Part shown: one piece after another, positions 60,659 through 64,000 of the stretch | How positions within the stretch are numbered: position 1 is the stretch's first letter | Layout: each line of letters starts with the position of its first letter | Assembly (NCBI RefSeq): GCF_000384315.1 | Contig: NZ_ARVW01000001.1 | Location: 9,047,010-9,111,009, forward strand | DNA from: Amycolatopsis nigrescens CSC17Ta-90 | GTDB taxonomy: Bacteria > Actinomycetota > Actinomycetes > Mycobacteriales > Pseudonocardiaceae | Length of the DNA: 64,000 nucleotides | Reading direction: 5' to 3' | The notes under the pieces: generated by a model | Told to the model about the DNA's origin: nothing | The model's input: only the letters and a program-made list of their open reading frames with translations | Database searches by the model: none | Translations under genes and position numbers: made by a program

Positions 60659-62032
60659 ATGGATAAAACCGGCGACGAGGTCACCGACACCCGTGGCCTG
60701 CGGCCGAACCTGCGCCAGCGGCACGTCCGGATGATCGCGCTGGGCGGGATCATCGGGGCCAGCCTGTTCATCGGCAGCGGCGCGGTGATCCAGACGGTCG
60801 GCCCGGCGGCCGTGCTGTCCTACGCGCTCGGCGGCCTGCTGGTCGTGCTGGTGATGCGGATGCTCGGCGAGATGGCCACCGCCTCCCCGAAACTGGGCTC
60901 GTTCATGGAGTACGCCAGGGAGTCCCTCGGCGGCTGGGCGGGCTTCACCATCGGGTGGTTGTACTGGTACTTCTGGGTCGGCGTAGTCGCGTTCGAGGCG
61001 GTCGCAGGGGCGGAGATCCTGGTGCAGTGGCTGCCCGCAGTCCCCCAATGGGTGTTTTCGCTGGGCCTGATGCTGCTGCTGACCGGGACCAACCTGGCGT
61101 CCGCGCGGTCTTTCGGCGAAACGGAGTTCTGGCTGGCCTCGATCAAGGTCGTCACCATCGTCATCTTCATGGTCGCCGGCACGCTGTTCGTGCTCGGGCT
61201 GTGGCCAGGCGCGTCCTTCTCGGTCGGCAACATCGGGCAGGACGGCTTCATCGCCAACGGTGGCTTCTCGGTGATCCACGGGGTGGTGATCGTGATCTTC
61301 TCCTACTTCGGCGCGGAGATCGTCACCATCGCGGCGGCCGAGTCCAGGGAACCGGAGAAGGCGGTGCAGAAGGCCACCGCGACCACGGTGTGGCGGGTGA
61401 TCCTGTTCTACGTCGGCTCGATCGCGCTGATCGTGATGATCATCCCGTGGCGTGAAGTGCCCACCGAGACCAGCCCGTTCGCCGCCGCCTTCGGCAGGTT
61501 CGGCATCTCCGGGGCGGAGACGATCGTCAGCGCGGTGGTGCTCACCGCCGCGCTCTCCGTGTTGAACTCGGGCCTCTACACCGCGTCCAGGATGCTGTTC
61601 GCACTGCGGCGGCACGGCTGGGCGCCGTCCTGGGTCGCCGACACCAGCAAGCGCGGCGTGCCGTGGAAGGCGATCCTGCTGTCCACCCTGGTCGGCTATG
61701 TCGCGGTGGTGATGAGCTACGTCTCCCCCGACACGATCTTCTACTTCATCATCAACTCGGCGGGCGCGGTCGCGCTGTTCGTCTACGCCATCATCGCCGG
61801 CTCCCAGCTGCGGATGCGCCGCAAGCTCGAACTGGAGGCGCCGGAACGGCTGAAACTGCGGATGTGGGGCTATCCGTGGCTGAGCTGGCTGACCCTGGCC
61901 GGCACCCTGTTCGTGGTGGTCTCGATGGCCTTCGTGGAGGGCGCGCGCTCGCAGCTGCTGCTGAGCGTGATCAGCCTGGCCGCGATGCTGGCGATCTATT
62001 TCATACTGCGGGCGAGGAAGGTTCGCCCGTAA
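60659..62032 (+). CDS. Amino acid permease (APC superfamily, GabP/AroP type)
   Basis: 457 residues with twelve hydrophobic helices. The first-helix signature is RQRHVRMIALGGIIGASLFIGSG, followed by MRMLGEMATASPKLGSFMEYAR and IVTIAAAESREPEKAVQKA, all typical of the GABA, aromatic or cationic amino acid permeases. Substrate choice cannot be read. GGAGGGA lies before the ATG. The upstream gap (60526-60658) shows nothing else. Confidence 0.93.
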   Translation: MDKTGDEVTDTRGLRPNLRQRHVRMIALGGIIGASLFIGSGAVIQTVGPAAVLSYALGGLLVVLVMRMLGEMATASPKLGSFMEYARESLGGWAGFTIGWLYWYFWVGVVAFEAVAGAEILVQWLPAVPQWVFSLGLMLLLTGTNLASARSFGETEFWLASIKVVTIVIFMVAGTLFVLGLWPGASFSVGNIGQDGFIANGGFSVIHGVVIVIFSYFGAEIVTIAAAESREPEKAVQKATATTVWRVILFYVGSIALIVMIIPWREVPTETSPFAAAFGRFGISGAETIVSAVVLTAALSVLNSGLYTASRMLFALRRHGWAPSWVADTSKRGVPWKAILLSTLVGYVAVVMSYVSPDTIFYFIINSAGAVALFVYAIIAGSQLRMRRKLELEAPERLKLRMWGYPWLSWLTLAGTLFVVVSMAFVEGARSQLLLSVISLAAMLAIYFILRARKVRP

Positions 62033-62044
62033 CGTTCGTTGGCG

Positions 62045-63496
62045 ATGCGCCGACGTCCACGGTTCCCGCTGCTCGCGCTCTGCGCACTGCTCACGGCTTC
62101 GGCGTGCTCGGACGCCCCAGACCCGGCAATGCCCGTGGCGTCCTGGGTGACCACCGCGGACGGCACGTCGCGTCTGACACCGCAGCCGCCGCTACGGCTG
62201 GAGCCAGTGGCGGCAGGCGACCGGCCGGTGCTCACCGTCCGGCCGGAAAACGGCCACCAGGTGATGCGCGGGTTCGGCGCGTCCTTCACCGACTCCGCCG
62301 CGACGCTGGTGCACTCGTCCCCGCGACGTGACGAGCTGATGGCGGCCTTGTTCGACCGCGAGCGCGGGATCGGGCTCGGCATGCTGCGGCAGCCGATGGG
62401 CTCGTCGGACTTCTCCAGCAGCTTCGGCAGCTACGACGACGTGCCGCCCGGCGAACACGACTGGCGGCTGGCGAAGTTCAACATCGACCGCGACCGGGCG
62501 CGGATCGTTCCGCTGCTGCGCCAGGCGTCCGCGCTGAACCCGCAGCTCGGCATCATCGCCACCCCGTGGAGCCCGCCGGCCTGGCTGAAGGACAACGACA
62601 GCCTGCTGGGCGGCAGCCTGTACGCCGCCGGATTCTCCACGTACGCCCAGTACTTCGTGCGCTTCCTGCTTGCCTACGCCGAAGCGGGCGTCCGGGTCGA
62701 CGCGGTCACGCCGCAGAACGAGCCGGAGAACACCGCCGACCAGTACCCCAGTGCGCGGATGACGGCCGCCGCACAGGCCGCCTTCATCGGCAACGACCTC
62801 GGCCCCGCACTGGCCGCGGCCGGGCTCGGCGACACCGAAATCCTTGCCTACGACCACAACTGGAACGGACACGGCTACCCGGCACGGGTGCTCAGCGACG
62901 AGAAGGCCCGCAAGTACGTGCGCGGAATCGCGTTCCACTGCTACCGGGGAAACGCGGCAGATCAGCAGAAACTGCTCGCCCGCCATCCGGACGTGCCGGT
63001 GCACATCACCGAGTGCAGCGGCACCGAAAGCGGTCCGCGCGCGTTCTCGGACACCCTGCTGTGGCAGGCCGAGCACCTGCTGATCGACGGCGCCAGGAAC
63101 CAGGCGTCCTCGATCCTCACCTGGAACGTCGCGCTCGACCCCGGCAACGGGCCGAGCTTCGGCCGCTGCGGGCACTGCACCGGCCTGGCCACCGTGGACC
63201 AGCGCACCGGGGAGATCGGCTACAACGCGGAGTACTACGTGCTCGGGCACGCCGCCAAGTTCGTCCGGCAGGGCGCGGTCCGGATCGACGTCGAGAACAC
63301 CGACAGCAACGGTTCCTTGCACTCCACCGCTTTCCGCAATCCCGACGGGAGCGTGGCCGTGGTGGTGCTGAACCCCGGCGAGCGGCAGACCTTCGACCTC
63401 GCGGTGCACGACCGCCGCGCCACGGCCACCCTGCCGGCCCGGTCACTGGCCACCTACCTGCTCCCCGCCGACGTTTCCGCCGGTCAACGGTCGTGA
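62045..63496 (+). CDS. Glycoside hydrolase family 30 lipoprotein (glucosylceramidase-like)
   Basis: About 483 residues. A signal peptide with a lipobox (ALLTASACSD) leads into a GH30 barrel: MRGFGASFTDSAATLVHSS at its start, the acid/base Glu in VTPQNEPENTADQYP, and the nucleophile Glu in VPVHITECSGTESG. A C-terminal beta-sandwich ends in LPARSLATYLLPAD. It cleaves beta-glucosides or similar sugars at the cell surface. ATG at 62045, or TTG two codons earlier. Its stop lies inside the half palindrome that follows. Confidence 0.9.
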   Translation: MRRRPRFPLLALCALLTASACSDAPDPAMPVASWVTTADGTSRLTPQPPLRLEPVAAGDRPVLTVRPENGHQVMRGFGASFTDSAATLVHSSPRRDELMAALFDRERGIGLGMLRQPMGSSDFSSSFGSYDDVPPGEHDWRLAKFNIDRDRARIVPLLRQASALNPQLGIIATPWSPPAWLKDNDSLLGGSLYAAGFSTYAQYFVRFLLAYAEAGVRVDAVTPQNEPENTADQYPSARMTAAAQAAFIGNDLGPALAAAGLGDTEILAYDHNWNGHGYPARVLSDEKARKYVRGIAFHCYRGNAADQQKLLARHPDVPVHITECSGTESGPRAFSDTLLWQAEHLLIDGARNQASSILTWNVALDPGNGPSFGRCGHCTGLATVDQRTGEIGYNAEYYVLGHAAKFVRQGAVRIDVENTDSNGSLHSTAFRNPDGSVAVVVLNPGERQTFDLAVHDRRATATLPARSLATYLLPADVSAGQRS

Positions 63497-63515
63497 GTGA
63501 AAAGTGTTGCCCCGG
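63490..63515. repeat. Half of a family-A palindrome: candidate att site
   Basis: The left arm and loop of family A (GTCGTGAGTGAAAAGTGTTG then CCCCGG) are present, but the right arm, which is complete in the other two copies, is replaced from about 63516 by unrelated DNA leading to a serine recombinase gene. It looks like a recombination junction. Confidence 0.6.
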
Positions 63516-63535
63516 CCAGTACCTAATTGTTGACC

Positions 63536-63541
63536 TACGAT
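63536..63541 (+). promoter_or_regulatory. -10 box of the recombinase gene
   Basis: TACGAT ends 6 bases before the ATG. There is no ribosome site, so the message would be leaderless or nearly so. No good -35 was found at 17 bases. Confidence 0.4.
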
Positions 63542-63547
63542 GGTTGC

Positions 63548-64000
63548 ATGGGTGCCAGTCACAAGGTTAGTGCAGGTCACGAGGGGCGTCGGCCCGTCTT
63601 GGACTCGTACGCGCGGTTGTCGCGTAACCAGGCGGGCAAGTTGGAGAAGTGCGAGACCCAGCATGCCGACAACGTGGAGGTGATCGAGGAACTGGGCGGC
63701 GTGCTCGGGGAGAAGATCTCCGATCCGAAGCTGTCGGCATGGAATCCGAAGGTTCACCGCCCGGGGTGGGAGTACCAGATGATGCGGGTTGCCTCCCGGG
63801 CGTGTGACGGGGTGGTGTTGTGGAACACCGACCGAGGGTGGCGGCAGTGCAGCGACCTTGAGGACATGTTCAAGCTGATCGAGGATTTCGACAGTTTCAC
63901 CCTGGGCTCCTCGCACGGGTCGTACAACTTGGCGGACTACAACGACCGCCACCAGTTGCGGCAGGAAGTGGCGCACAACCAGCGCAACTCGGACGAGGCT
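63548..64000 (+). CDS. Large serine recombinase (N-terminal part, runs off right edge)
   Basis: 151 codons are visible. The catalytic serine motif is VLDSYARLSRNQAGKLEKCETQ (YxRxS form), and the resolvase core continues with GWEYQMMRVASRACDGVVLW and NTDRGWRQCSDLEDMFKLIEDF. The usual second arginine area reads DRGWRQ instead of the commoner DRLTRR. Large serine recombinases integrate and excise phages and conjugative elements, and their genes lie at the element edge beside att, as here. The codon choice is less strictly GC3-rich than in the host genes. Confidence 0.85.
   Translation, partial: MGASHKVSAGHEGRRPVLDSYARLSRNQAGKLEKCETQHADNVEVIEELGGVLGEKISDPKLSAWNPKVHRPGWEYQMMRVASRACDGVVLWNTDRGWRQCSDLEDMFKLIEDFDSFTLGSSHGSYNLADYNDRHQLRQEVAHNQRNSDEA

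Noticed and set aside
63490..63515. Half palindrome as a simple decayed terminator
   Set aside because: Not excluded, but the break lies right at the loop and next to a serine recombinase gene, which makes an att junction the better reading.
1..64000. tRNA, rRNA or complete insertion sequences
   Set aside because: All gaps above about 150 bases were read; no cloverleaf, rRNA segment or transposase was found.

Overview
The window is chromosomal DNA of a high-GC actinomycete. Nearly every codon ends in G or C, GTG starts are frequent, and genes often overlap by 4 bases. The gene set (Wag31-type division cluster, SigK/RskA locus, EspG/PPE-like proteins, ClgR-PspA-PspM, DUF3558 lipoprotein) points to Pseudonocardiales. 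An Amycolatopsis-like genus is my best guess, from gene order and the dispersed palindromes, not from a database search.

Layout. (1) 1-31,700, mostly minus strand: the division and cell wall (dcw) cluster. Read in its own direction it runs mraZ, rsmH, ftsL-like, pbpB, murE, murF, mraY, murD, ftsW, murG, murC, ftsQ, then ftsZ, pgeF, yggS, sepF and a yggT cut by the left edge. It is broken twice: by an ABC exporter pair (22.7-24.5 kb) between pbpB and murE, and by about 8 kb (4.2-12.1 kb) between ftsQ and ftsZ. The 8 kb block holds a SigK/RskA locus with FAD oxidoreductase, DUF1365, DUF1295 and a wrecked cyclopropane/methyl fatty acid synthase, then TetR/SRPBCC, DinB-like and OhrR/OsmC pairs. 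Upstream of mraZ lie MraZ boxes, a GTGGGG array and a small EspG/PPE-like/DUF3558/WXG-like group.

(2) 31.9-36.8 kb: a plus-strand MoxR, DUF58, transglutaminase operon. (3) 37-45.6 kb: DUF3040, DNA polymerase IV, a methyltransferase, two tandem ParA-like ATPases, a Nei-type glycosylase, adenosine deaminase, a GNAT protein and PyrD. Two structured leaders with mini-ORFs sit here, at 42.33-42.42 and 43.5-43.7 kb. (4) 45.6-52.7 kb, minus strand: rimO, pgsA, cinA, clgR, pspA, pspM and an allophanate hydrolase, an envelope-stress neighbourhood like that of mycobacteria. (5) 52.7-63.5 kb: ArgA-type acetyltransferase, a secreted phospholipase A2, FtsK, an acyltransferase, WrbA, EamA and DUF305 proteins, an amino acid permease and a GH30 lipoprotein. 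(6) 63.5-64 kb: the start of a large serine recombinase, directly beside a cut-in-half copy of a palindrome that is intact twice elsewhere. This probably marks the edge of an integrated element that continues to the right.

Several families of long perfect or near-perfect palindromes sit between convergent genes and probably end transcription in both directions. No tRNA, rRNA, CRISPR array or complete insertion sequence was seen. Start sites, promoters and RNA folds were read by eye and are inferences.
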